DNA of 64,000 nt from Lineus longissimus (taxonomy: Eukaryota; Nemertea; Pilidiophora; Heteronemertea; Lineidae), in the NCBI RefSeq assembly GCF_910592395.1, contig NC_088322.1, positions 8,987,431 to 9,051,430 of the forward strand, given 5' to 3'. Every line of letters begins with the position of its first letter. Positions within the stretch are counted from its first letter, which is position 1. Shown one piece after another: positions 35,142 through 46,200 of the stretch. Both the position numbers and the translations under genes were made by a program. The notes under the pieces are model-generated. The model was not told the DNA's origin. It saw nothing but the letters and a program-made list of their open reading frames with translations, and did no database searches.

Positions 35142-35619
35142 GGGTGATGGTTAAGGTTTTTGTGCTTGCTCAAACTTCAAAGGGTTTTTCAATTCCATGA
35201 CAAATTTGTACCTGGTGCATATTTATGCTAACTGAAAAACACTTAAAAGCTTTCCGAAAGCTAAAAAACCCTTATTTAAAGACCGCAGGGCCTTCTTACA
35301 CACGATATCAGTACAGATCGCCTCTTCCCAATCATAGAATGCCCACATGGTAATTATTTTTACAATTGCGTGCTCAGAAAAATAAAAACAAAACTTCTAG
35401 TAATTGCTAAGACTTCAAATCGTGGCATTTGATGGATGGTACAGTATTGAATATATCTTGTCAGTTATAGAATGAAACACAGCATGCGAAAACGTAATTA
35501 AGCAAATTATTCAAATATATTGTAACATCCCTTTGGGGTGGACCGTAGTCTTAGAATATGAATAAATTACTTTGGTCTGAAACTGAGGAGTTATCACTAT
35601 TTATGTCTTAACGTCTTCC
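35142..35619. other. Non-coding; nothing recognised
   Basis: AT-rich sequence between the inverted-repeat element and the minisatellite. No gene, splice pair or repeat was recognised. Confidence 0.5.
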
Positions 35620-35890
35620 GCATCAGCTTAAAGCAATCTCTTCCCAGGATTCTGAATTGTCTTCTTCAGCCTCAGCTTGAAGCAATACCTTCCCAGGATT
35701 CTGAATTGTCCTCTTCAGCCTCAGCTTAAAGCAATACCTTCCCAGCAGCATTCTGAATTATCTTCTTCAGCCTCAGCTTGAAGCAATACCTTCCCAGGAT
35801 TCTAAATTGTCTTCTTCAGCCTCAGCTTAAAGCAATACCTTCCCAGCATTCTGAATTGTCTTCTTCTTCAACCTCAGCTCAAAGCAATTA
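35620..35890 (+). repeat. Minisatellite, 49-bp unit (about 5.5 copies)
   Basis: Unit starts (GCCTCAGCTT or close) fall at 35620, 35669, 35718, 35770, 35819 and 35871, spacings 49, 49, 52, 49 and 52. The 52-base intervals each carry a three-base addition (CAG in one, TTC in the other). Units contain AAGCAATACCTTCCCAG and TTCTGAATTGTCTTCTTC. The near-perfect match between units points to recent expansion. Confidence 0.93.
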
Positions 35891-37249
35891 GTGTCACATA
35901 TCTTCACCCAAATTTAATTGGGGTTTAATATCTCCATACATTTTCCATCAAACGTGAATGCTGTAGTATCTTCCGAAATCAGATTCAACGCATGCTGATT
36001 AAAATTTTGACCGGGGTACTTCATTTTCCATTTCAACTGTCCAACAAAATCAGAAAATATTGCTTAAGTTCTGTATAAAAATGTTAAAAGTCTGTAAGGG
36101 GTTCTGAGTTAACTGTTTTAGTCATGCAAAAACTCGTTTTGATCATGCGAGCAGCTGATTTATAGTGCTCTTGCTTGGCTGATGTATGGGTTAAGATACT
36201 CGATAGGACTCGTGATAGTTGGGGGAGTCCCTTTATGGTGGGCAATTTGTGATATATGTTGCGATGTTTTGGCCGAGTAAGATAAAATACATGAAGACTT
36301 TGATACTTTCAACCGAAGACCTTGTACACTCTATTAGTTTTGCGATTCGAGAGTACTCTCACTTTGTAATCGTTAAAGATAGTTTGACATGTTAAAGAGG
36401 TCCTGCCATAATGCAGACAAAACTATGACTTAAATCTTAGGTAACTACGGAAGATGACTGTGGTCGATGGTTTGATAATTGAGATCATTTGATACAATAC
36501 ATATCAATAGTAAGGCTTTTCGTAGGAGAAAATACAGCTGGACACTCTCTCACCATCCGGTGTCCTTGAAACTGCTCAGATTTATGAATGAGGACCTATT
36601 ACTGCCTCAGTGTTCTACTGAGCCGTTCAAAACTCCATTTTAATGAGAGTTTCGCGACTGGTTGCCTTTAAAGTCTCTCCCTAGAGGGTGACTTTAGCTT
36701 TGGATACATTTGATATAAGCTCAGCTGCCGTATGTAGTTACCCCTTCAAGCACAGGCACAAATATGTTCACTCGTGCTGTTATTGCCTAAAAGTTTTCTC
36801 CGTGATAAATGGTCCCTTACTTCTGACCCAGAATGTCCAACATTCTCTGTCCGCCATCATGGAATGAATAATGACTCCACAAATCAGCGTAAAAGTCGTG
36901 GGACTGGTTGCAGATTTAGCAATCATTAAACGCACAAATCAGAGGGCAATTTGTCTGAAAGAGCATTTTAAGTGAAATATACCAATATCCCTAGAGTGGC
37001 TGATGTAAATTGAGAAATATCCCAAATGTTCTAGTTGCAAGCGATAAAATTTGTGAGATCGGCCAATGACTTAACCTGATTTCCCAATTGGGCACATGTA
37101 TGTGTGCGAGCCGGACGGCTTTTCTTGAAGGACGGCTTCATTTGGTGTGGAAATTTGTCATTGTACTTGCAATAAACTCCACTCCCTTCCATACTGTCTG
37201 ACTAATTTCCTGGTTCAGCTTCTCCTGAGGGAAAATGCGTGTCCTTTTT
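35891..37249. other. Non-coding; nothing recognised
   Basis: No gene or repeat structure was recognised in this AT-rich stretch. Confidence 0.5.
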
Positions 37250-37430
37250 TAACCATGGTAAATTCACAACTCACCATGGTAAATTAACTAACGGTTGTAA
37301 AATATTTCATCATTGTGAGGATGGTTAAATCTAAATTGACCATGGTGAGCATGGTAAGTACTGAATTCACCATCGATGGTACATGTAAACGCTTAATTCA
37401 CCATCCTTATTGTTACCATTTACCCCGTGC
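37250..37430. repeat. Cluster of ACCATGGT-type palindromes
   Basis: ACCATGGTAAATT occurs near 37252 and 37273, ACCATGGTGA near 37339, ACCATCGATGGT near 37362 and further ACCAT pieces to 37430, in both orientations. It may be a decayed inverted-repeat element. A 103-codon frame crossing it has no domain. Confidence 0.5.
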
Positions 37431-38793
37431 TGCAAACTGGTTAGCTAGGAAAATCTATATGTCCCAGAGGAATGAGTACTCTATGAAGAAAATGCAGCTC
37501 AACCATTACCACCGAATTTTAGACCGTCCTCGATTGTGCAATCTGAACTTTGCAGCATCCATAATGATTGCACCATCTCCCAAGGTGGTTTTAACAATTA
37601 AGTTAATGATCCATTCCGTGAAGTGATCGACTTCATGTTCAAAACTTGACTTTTATTTGCGTGGGATTCATTGTAAAAGGTATCAGAACTTCTCTAAAGA
37701 TTTCTTTTTAAAGAACTAGAAAAAAAAGCATTTTGTGTTGATAGGCCTCATGACTGTACAACCGTTTTATATCCGCACTTTTGGAGACAGTTCAAGAATA
37801 TTCGATGTTTTGTAAATAAATGTGTTGCATGGCATTAGAAATGTATGGTGTTGTCATGATGTTTGCATGTCCTATATGCATCGTTTCTGAAAGTCTTTTC
37901 CACTTTCTCTTCCAAAGGTAAGTCGAGGTTTCAATGCGAGAGGAAACTCAACGGAGGTTAAGGTAATGCATTTTACCCAAATTTGCCTACACGTTCACAG
38001 GTATCTAAATTTGTTAACGAAAAACCAGGTTGAAAATGGCCTAGCAGGTACTTTCTATGTTGTGTACATTGACTCGTGTATTTCAGCCGAGTGCCAGGCC
38101 TAAATTGGGCCTCTAGTTACAGTGAGATTAAGGTTCCGAGAAGGACACTTAAGTTGACAGTTTCCTGCAAGGCAGTGTGTGTGTGTGGGGGGGGGGGGGG
38201 TAGAAATTGACCACATTTGCCAACAAGTAGTACCATTAATATGTCATGACTTAAATACATACATTTCACTCAAACCAATATCTTTGTCAATGTGTAGGAT
38301 GTTCTTAATCATCATTTTGCAACCAAGCTGTTATGCGAGCACTTTTTCCAGCTGGTTGTAAGTAAGCTGAGTCCAAGACTGCCAAGCGTCATCTGATTAA
38401 ACAGAGCTGTTTGAAATATGGTTCCATAGTGTTCTCAGTGCTGAAGCTGTACTTGTTATTATTTACAATTTTAGCTTGTCATGTAGGTATATAGACTGTT
38501 CTCTACGGCTGATGTCCTAGTTGAACCCGTCCATCTTCTTCTGTGTTCGCAATTTTTTAGATGCACGCTACACATTCGGTCCGTTTTCGGCATGGTACTC
38601 GGCTCTCCTCGAGCAGGGTGATCTACCGAACCACAGAGCACCAGTGCTTTGTGATAAGGCCAGTATTTGGCCAGTATTCCTCTCTATATTTCATTGAGGA
38701 GCAGGGGCGAGGCGCGTTAGCTAGAGTCTGGTCTCCAACTCCACATTCACTGCACTCGTCCATTTGAGCAGTGGTAAAGGTAAGGATGTCATA
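37431..38793. other. Non-coding; a GT/G tract
   Basis: No gene is recognised. A GTGTGTGTG tract followed by about 12 G lies near 38175-38200. Confidence 0.5.
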
Positions 38794-38985
38794 CTCACAA
38801 TCCAAGCAGTGTGAGTTCAAGGCCAGGTCTAGTCACCACATCTCACAATCCAAGCAGTGTGAGTTCAAGGCCAGTTCTGGTCACCACTCCTTATAATCCA
38901 GGCAATGTGAGTTCAAGGCCAGGTCTGGTCACCACTTCTCACAATCCAAGCAAAGCGAGTTCACTGCCAAGTCCGGTCGTTTTTG
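38794..38985 (+). repeat. Minisatellite, exact 48-bp unit (4 copies), open in one frame
   Basis: Units start at 38794, 38842, 38890 and 38938, exactly 48 bp apart, with core CACAATCCAAGCAGTGTGAG and then TTCAAGGCCAGGTCTGGTC. Because 48 is a multiple of three, one plus frame repeats a 16-residue motif, VSSRPGLVTTSHNPS. The unit contains GTGAGTTCAAGGCC, which resembles a Pol III B box, so the array may have grown from a tRNA-derived SINE head rather than from a gene. No splice sites support translation. Confidence 0.92.
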
Positions 38986-40092
38986 TGGCTGCAATGTGTG
39001 TCAGTGTATGTTGTGCTCCAATCATGTTTTTGCAGAGGCCATTCCATACACAAGTACGGAGTGGTTAAACCAGCCCTGTCGTCTTCTCATAAATCCTATT
39101 ACTCTAGATCCACTCCAATGATATTGCTCCCATAATGCACCTTGCTACTCGAATCCTACTCGATTGCGTCGATCTGTTCGGTTCAGTTGTGATAACGTGA
39201 TTGTTGTTATTAACCCTTTGCTGCCGGCACAATTTCATGCTCGCGTTAAGCTGTGCCTCGTACAAACCTTGTTTCAGAAAAATCCATCGAAGATTGCTGT
39301 AGATAATGTACATTGTACCTGGAATTTGCATTCAGAACATGTTTAAAACGGAGCTCAAACTCGAGAAAAAGCATAAAATTAACTCCATACCAGTGTGACA
39401 GCGGATGTAGTCCCCCTGGAGTCATAGTCCGGTAGCATTGTATTTGACCAATTAAGCAGCATGATCTATTGTACCGCTTACCCTAACCAAAACATTTAGC
39501 AATGCGGGCTATTGTTACACGGACTATCAGCCCTAGGACTACTATCCCTTGCACACCTGTGCTTATATTGCCATTGATACTGATGGGCATACCCCTTTTT
39601 TTGGAGTGAACCCCCTCCCGCCCTCTTATTTCTCTTTTTCATTTGTACCGTGCAATCTGTGAAAAATGCCCTCACCATTTATTGTTTTTGAATTGACAGG
39701 GAATTTTAGCGCCAAGCACCAGTCGCCCCCATTCTCATTGAAACATGGATCCCCCTGGTATTCTTTAAGAGGAAGCTTTGCAAGATGACATGACATACAT
39801 GTACGTGACAAGGGCAGGATACAAATGATGATGGGGTGCCTTGGTGCACGGTCGGTCTATTTGTCAACGTCAACCATATCAATAATGATTGTGGTTGTTT
39901 TTTCGCTTCTCTTTGAAATACATGGTGCTCATTGAGTGGGCATTATGGGTTTTTTTTCATTCTAGCAGATTCGTCGCAAATCTTTTGTGATTATCACTAT
40001 TAGGTGAATTTGATATTTTTTTTAGAAGATTGCCTACGAGTAAATGTATATTCTGCATATATACATGTATTTCAGCAATGTTGTTGATCGAA
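38986..40092. other. Non-coding; nothing recognised
   Basis: No gene is recognised; open frames are under 80 codons and lack domains. Confidence 0.5.
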
Positions 40093-41110
40093 GGGCCTCG
40101 TAGCCCAGTGGTTAGCACTGCAGGCTTCCAAGCACTACGGCACAGGTTTGATCCAGGGGAACCTGTGTGGTTTTCAGGGAACTAAGCTTCCTTGCTCTTC
40201 AGTCCTGAATGAGACTTAGGCAGACGTTACATAGGAATGAACGATTCACTTTTCACTCTTCACGCGTGACGCCGCACGCCTCATCATGCACTCCTCACTT
40301 TTCATTCCTCATTTTCGCAACGTTACACAGGGTTCACATTTTACTCGTTCATTTGTCACTTGGCATTTCACGGGTGCGGTCATCGACTCCTCAGAGGACT
40401 AAATGCTTGCCATGTTGCTTTTTGAACAACGGACAAACTTTCTTTGTAGTCGTCATCGTGACCCTAAAAACTTCAAATAAATCACTTGAGACTATGTGTT
40501 TTGTAGTTATCTTGTTTATCACCTCATTTCCTTGGAAGTACTATCGGATTAATACGGCAAATGGTTGTATGAGTTGTAGTAATTCGAGAAAACTCCCACA
40601 AGACAAAATACTCACAGCTGTTGGAGGAAATCTTCCATTGACAGTCAAAATACGTCCTGCCCCTGGTCCAATTCACTTCACAAAGAATGAACATGTCCAT
40701 TCTTTGATTCACGCATAAACTTGATGACCTCACGCCAGAAATGAAATGAAGCGAAGCAAAGTACAAAATGAAAGCCTATGTAACAGGGCTCATTGAAAAT
40801 ACATGTACATTGTTAATTATTGGGTTCACCAATGACCCGTGAATAATGAGGCGTGAGGAGTGAAAAGTGAACGTCTATGTAACGCCTGCCTTATACCGAG
40901 GTCCTCCTGGTGCGCATGCCAGGGAACGTAAAATATCTCACTAAATGAAAAATTGTGAGAGGCTTGCGATGAACACAACCTCTGGCTAGAGACGGAATCA
41001 CTTGACCGATTAAGACATTTGGGGCCTAATTGTAGTGGCACATGAAAACACTCATCCTGCCTTGGTGAGCAAAACACCCTGGAAAAAAACACCTCCAAGT
41101 GCAGAGCGAA
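40093..41110 (+). mobile_element. SINE family S1, split by a transposon insertion
   Basis: The head has A box TAGCCCAGTGGT (40101-40112) and B box GGTTTGATCC (about 40145), 44 bases apart as in the copy at 27735. The body continues to 40218, is broken by the 672-bp element 40219-40890, and resumes at 40891 with ATGCCAGGGAACGTAAAA, a GTAGTGGCACATGAAAACAC block and CATCCTGCCTTGG. The order matches the intact copy once the insertion is ignored. Confidence 0.75.
40219..40890. mobile_element. 672-bp non-autonomous DNA transposon (PIF/Harbinger-like) inserted in a SINE
   Basis: The left end GGCAGACGTTACATAG and the reverse complement of the right end, GGCAGGCGTTACATAG, form terminal inverted repeats that continue through a shared TTCACTTTTCACTC and CTCACGC-like section, about 50 bp in all. 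A TTA lies directly outside each border (40216-40218 and 40891-40893): a three-base TTA duplication is typical of PIF/Harbinger. Inside, short motifs such as TTCACTTTTCACTC and CTCCTCACTTTTCATTC recur near the left end. A 169-codon frame crosses it but has no transposase motif. Confidence 0.8.
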
Positions 41111-44100
41111 CGCTTAAAACGAAGCTGTTCTTCAGACCGACTATGAAATATTATATACATGCCAAGTTTCATCTCACTGGTGACTCCTTCCCTATATCTA
41201 TATTTATTTCTGATTTCAAATGAGCCACAGGTAAACAAAGTGCAAGAACATTACGCGCCATAAAAGCCGGCCCCCACTTTTTTAATCCCTGATATGGCTG
41301 ATGAAAATTTATACACTGTCCTGGTCACTGTATAAGGATTATACACTGATCGACAGTGGTGAAAAGTAGAAATTCGCAATCACAATAATGTAAATAGCAG
41401 ATTCGTTCTTCATTGCCAGTAATAAATAATATAATAATAAAATGAAATTTCATTTAAGTTAATCATGCAATATTTCTGCATTATCAACTGTTGAATGGGA
41501 ATAACTGTTGCATATTTCATAGCAATAATTAAATACTCTACATTCACCAATCTAAAACTGGTTGTTTAATTATGAAGTCGAAAGAAAGGCCAAACCCGAA
41601 CATGACATTACGAGCATCGTACAACTTCGTGTTACCCACTTTCTATTCAAACTAAGCATGTTGGATTGTATCAAACGACCATGTACACGATATCAAGCTT
41701 AAATTAGATATTATGAACCGGTCCTAGATCAGTGAATCTAGAGTATTGCACGTATGCGAGGGAGCTTTAATCGTCATGTGCCACTCGTTGCGGCGCTGTT
41801 AATTAGAAGAGATGACTAGCATAAAGCCTCTTACTGTCAGCTCTTTTTAGGAGACCCGAGTTATGACGCCATATTGTTAATGTCATAGCAACACTGTTAC
41901 AAAGACTGCGCTAATCAGGTCGTCGACTTGAGCATTTACACTGGTCGGTACGTCACAGTGGCAATTAGGGAATTGTTCAAGACTTCCTCTCATAGTGTGC
42001 GTGACGTCAAAGCCTAAACCAGTGGCTAATGATATTAGGCAAGACCACGAACTGATTTTATAGTTCTTGGTCATCTGCAGATAAGCTTATGTGACATCGC
42101 TAAGTCAAGGTTAAGGTAACACTGCTACAAAGACCTCGCTACTCAGAACATTGGAGGTCTGTTTGAAAGGACACTATGAAGTTAAGGCCAGGCTTGAAAA
42201 AAATCTTGAAAAAACGGAGAGTCAAACAGTAAAAAAGCCTGACCTATAGTTACAAACAAAAACACACACCAGATTTGACAGAATATTTTAAAATAAGACA
42301 GATACTACAGAGGTTGCGGAGCGTTTACTCCTTCCACTCCGCCGTTAAATTTGATAGCGAATTACAGTCGGCTTATGACATTTCTTGACATTGATCGTGA
42401 TCTTGGAGGTTACTCCGGTAGACCACTGTCAGTGTATCGATAGCAGAGGGAGGAACTTCGATTACATGTACATCACAAATGAGGCTAGATCTGCTGGAAG
42501 GCAGACCATAACTAAGGCCCCATCTGCTTTGTGGCACCGTTAAATAGTACCTCCATAGTGACACAAACAGCGATGCGTTGGACTTCGTCTGCCATGAATC
42601 CTGATGAGGCAAAGCTTGGCAAAAAGGGAATGTCCTGTTGAATTGTCCACTATTGAGTCAATTGAGCCATTGAGTTTGTACAGGCTGTAAAATTTGACGG
42701 GGGACTGTTCACAAGAATGATGCATCAAATGATACACAAGATGCCTCCGAGATGTTGGGTTTCTTCAGTTATTAGAGTTTCACAGCAGTTCGTCTATCCA
42801 GTATGATGACAGCCCCAGGCTGTTGTTGGTAAATTGCTTCCGCTCATGTTATGAATATTTCAATAGGTCAAATATCAAACGTCACAACTCCCCAAGCCAG
42901 AAGTAAAGGACAAATTAATATAAATGGCTCGTTCAGACTGGCATAGTCTATTGTATTGTCCAATTCTGACAAGGTAAGTATTTTTAAGTACTTTAAAAAT
43001 TGAAATTTCAGATGAAATGCTACATTTTGTTCAACAGCTGCATTTTCTGTATGAATTCAAAAAGAAACCATCTGAGTGAGTGCCATTTTTTGTCAAAGAG
43101 ACTGTAAGTGTCCGTTGTTATATTCTGGTGTGTTATCTATTATGAGAGATTGTCATGCTAGAGGCCGTACATCATCTCGTTTATCCTCCCCCAAGACAGA
43201 CAAGGAAATTACGGCTATCCTGCGGTCATGTCCACCATTCTCCCCGGCATACCGATCAGCAGGGAGTGCTGAAATGGCTGGCTATCTCTCATGAATAAGT
43301 TACTCATATCATTTCGTATGCTTTTCGTTTGTGATGCAATTACCAGATGCTCCATCGATGTCAATAATGAGTGCTCCCTGACTGTCGTGTGGTACCGACT
43401 TGTCAACTCGGGTAATTAGAAGCGCCCTCTCGTGTTTTCTGATTATCTTTGAATCTTAAAAGGAGTGCTTGTTCCTCTCGCCCCTGTACCAGGACCGGTC
43501 TGAATCAGACAAAACATGACTAAAAACAGGATTTTTTGATGTGAAATACTGACAAATTTTCCAAGCTATTTTAGGCTTGTTTTTCGTGCAGTGCTATATC
43601 TTCGAGAAATGGAGCATCTATTAAGATGGAAAAGTGCACATTTTAATGCCGACACTGTGTTTAGCCGATACAAATCGTGCCCTAGTGGTCTCGACATACC
43701 CCGGGTAAGAAAAGATTATGATCAATGGACTTGTCTTTTGGCATGTATTGCACTGTACGCTTTATCTACACTACGTAGAACAGTGTGGATGAAAAACAGA
43801 GTAGAACAAAACGGATTCAAACCAATAACTTCCGGGTCAATGACATGCAACCTAACCACTACACACCATTCAGTTCATTTAAATGTGATTCCTCAGCAAT
43901 GACTCTCTTTATCATGCAAAAGATTATAATTATTATGCGACGAATATTTTTTTCAAAGAACACACTCTCGGACCCTACTGTCGACGTAATTGTTCTAATA
44001 GCGCCCGCAAGAAAACTTACGCCGCAATATCAAACAATACAGGACTGTGTCATGCCCCGTTCTCTTTTCACATGACACAAAAATTAGAATGTCATCGTTG

Positions 44101-44664
44101 CCATGGAAACAGATAGACAAGTGTCCCGGCCTGACCTTAGGATGCCTGTATCCATCAAGAAATAGTTGTTCGATTCAGGTTAACTTGGCCGAAACATGTA
44201 CATTTTGTACAGAACCTTACACGAAAATATTGGCTGGGCTACTGACTACCAGTAGAGCCACTGGGAGGCTATTTGAAGACCTACGCAGTGCAACAAGTGG
44301 TGGCACAGTGCTGCCCTACAGGTAGATACTCGGAACTGGAATCTTCGGCTCTGTAAGTTGGTTCTACGCATTGATTGAAGATGGCAATAGTAGTTGTTGC
44401 TTGATGCTCGTCACATGTTGGAAATACATGTACCTGATCTGCAGGACCCTTTTGCTCAATATGTCTGCATTGGCAGTAACGTTGGCATGAAGTCCTGACG
44501 CTACTTTACTGAAAGATAAGGCTAAGTTGAGCTAATGATGTCCTTTGTCGTTAACACCGATTGAACAGCTAACCTAAGCCGTTTGCCTGTTTTGCCCTCT
44601 TTGGGTGGAGTTCCAGTCGGGTTTTTGTGCAGGTGATTCTATCTTTGGCAAGAGGATGGAGTCC
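41111..44664. other. Non-coding; one R1 repeat copy
   Basis: No gene is recognised. R1 copy 2 lies at 42921-43100. A 30-base stretch around 41662 (GGATTGTATC, then ACGACCATGT) resembles one at 27425, perhaps another old repeat. Confidence 0.5.
42921..43100 (+). repeat. Dispersed repeat family R1, copy 2 (contains GTAAGTATTTTTA)
   Basis: See 6361-6545 for the shared block order. Here the GTAAGTATTTTTA follows GACAAG, making an even better match to a splice donor. The copies have similar lengths, supporting a common repeat rather than coincidence. Confidence 0.5.
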
Positions 44665-44776
44665 AGGGCCCAGTTGTTCAGTCAGCATAAGATCAGAATT
44701 CTGGTACTCAACTAATTATTTGCAAGAGTAGCGTGATACCGATGTTCTGCTAGCCCCAACTAAGCAACCAGGCCCT
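44665..44776. mobile_element. 112-bp MITE with AGGGCC ends
   Basis: The left end AGGGCCCAGTTGTTCA and the reverse complement of the right end AGGGCCTGGTTGCTTA form imperfect terminal inverted repeats. The left terminus matches that of the hairpin element at 5755. It is non-coding. No clear target duplication was found. Confidence 0.65.
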
Positions 44777-45314
44777 CAATGTTAGCCCTTCAAATCAAAC
44801 ATATCTCACACCTAAAAACCGCGAGACCATGCCAGCTCCAAAAATGCGAACTGTTGTGCCAGACATTGACTTCCATTAGTATCTTTGTCGTATATATTCA
44901 TATATTCATACATATCTTTGTCCGTCCCAATCCTAGTAGTTTTGTTCCGTCTTATGCGAAAGACGATATTAGCGTAGCGACGCTATCTGGGGTCGGCTAA
45001 TAATAGCCTAGCGTAATAGCATCAACATCCGAGTGTTTGGTTTATCTTAACAACATTGCGACCGTAAAGTATGACCGGAATTTATTTTCCCATCATGCCT
45101 GGCTCAGCCATCAAGTCACTAATCATTGGTTGACTTGAGCATTATCTAAGCAATGCATACAAATGGGGAGCCAAATAGCAAATGTCGTCATCTGAATCTT
45201 AATCAGTGAACACCTTCCTTATGCTTCTTTAACATGTTTAAGGACTTTGAATAAGCGCATCGGTTGGAAGAGATTGGAACAAAATTTTCTCTATCCTGAT
45301 AATTGGACAATTCA

Positions 45315-45575
45315 ACTTGGGCTTGGAATATACCAGGCCAGGAGGATAATACCACTGCTTGCCACCGTGCGCCGCCACCCGTAGTATCACACTAATGCCG
45401 ATCTACATGTAATAAGGATTTTCGTCATTGTTGCAAGGCATCTTCAAACATGGTTACACTTCCTTCGAGTGCATTTTTACTTCAATAATTTTTCAATATC
45501 CTGTTTGGAGAAGTCACGGTCCGACTGGAAGCGATTTTTGCATGAACAACCAACATATCTCATGCCCAAGTTGTT
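45315..45575. mobile_element. MITE family M2, diverged copy
   Basis: This copy has the same order of blocks as 33990-34282: AGGATAATACCACTGCTTGCC, GCGCCGCCACCCGTAG, TATCACACTAA, TGCAAGGC, CCTGTTTGGAGAAGTCAC and CCAACATATCTCATGCCCA. The end TTAA sites are lost. Confidence 0.68.
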
Positions 45576-46164
45576 CTCTACGCATGCGCGTGAATAAGAT
45601 CTCCAATGAACCTGTACATTAGGAAATTTGGCTCAAGGTTCTGTCGACCAAGTGCATTATTCAAAGTCCTCAGAGGTCATGTTTGTGTGTGTTGTTTACA
45701 TGTGTCCCGCTAGAGGTGCTACTGTATACATCTCTCCACAGGTGGCGGCACTTTTAACTAGATTGCTCTATCCAAGGTTACTGACAGACCTTCTGAATGT
45801 TTTCTAAGATTGTCTCCCGTAGATATGAAAAACTTATTGAAAAGCTTAAACCCAGTCATCCCTTCAAGATGGGACTTTAAAAATGAGAAGATATTTTTGT
45901 AGTTTCATCGTTACACCATGCGCGTGCAAAAATATTTTCCTTCCTGTTTCTCTTCAAACTATTACCATACACTATATCTCCGTTTCAACCGCACTGTTCA
46001 GGCATTCATCAACTTTGTAGCTTGGGTGATTTTCAATGACCCCATAGCGACATCGAAACAACATTTTGTATACGTTTAAAGTGGCATGTGTCATTGAATA
46101 TCAAACTTAAACGCATGCTATGGTATGAACAGTTTTCGAGGGGGACTTTTAACATAATAATGAG

Positions 46165-46196
46165 ACCTACCTGGCACTCCAGCCTATAGTCTCCCT
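46165..46196 (+). mobile_element. MITE family M1, right-end fragment at a TTAA
   Basis: CCTACCTGGCACTCCAGCC followed by TATAGTCTCCC abuts TTAA (46197-46200), matching the right terminus of 19736-19955. The matching left end was not found upstream, so this is a solo end or a heavily diverged copy. Confidence 0.5.
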
Positions 46197-46200
46197 TTAA

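Noticed and set aside
35620-35890. CRISPR-like array
   Set aside because: Units are contiguous with no unique spacers, and the surroundings are clearly eukaryotic. It is a minisatellite.
40209-40718. 169-codon plus-strand open frame
   Set aside because: It starts at the end of the inserted element, runs through its inverted terminal repeat and low-complexity Ser/His stretches, and shows no transposase or other domain.
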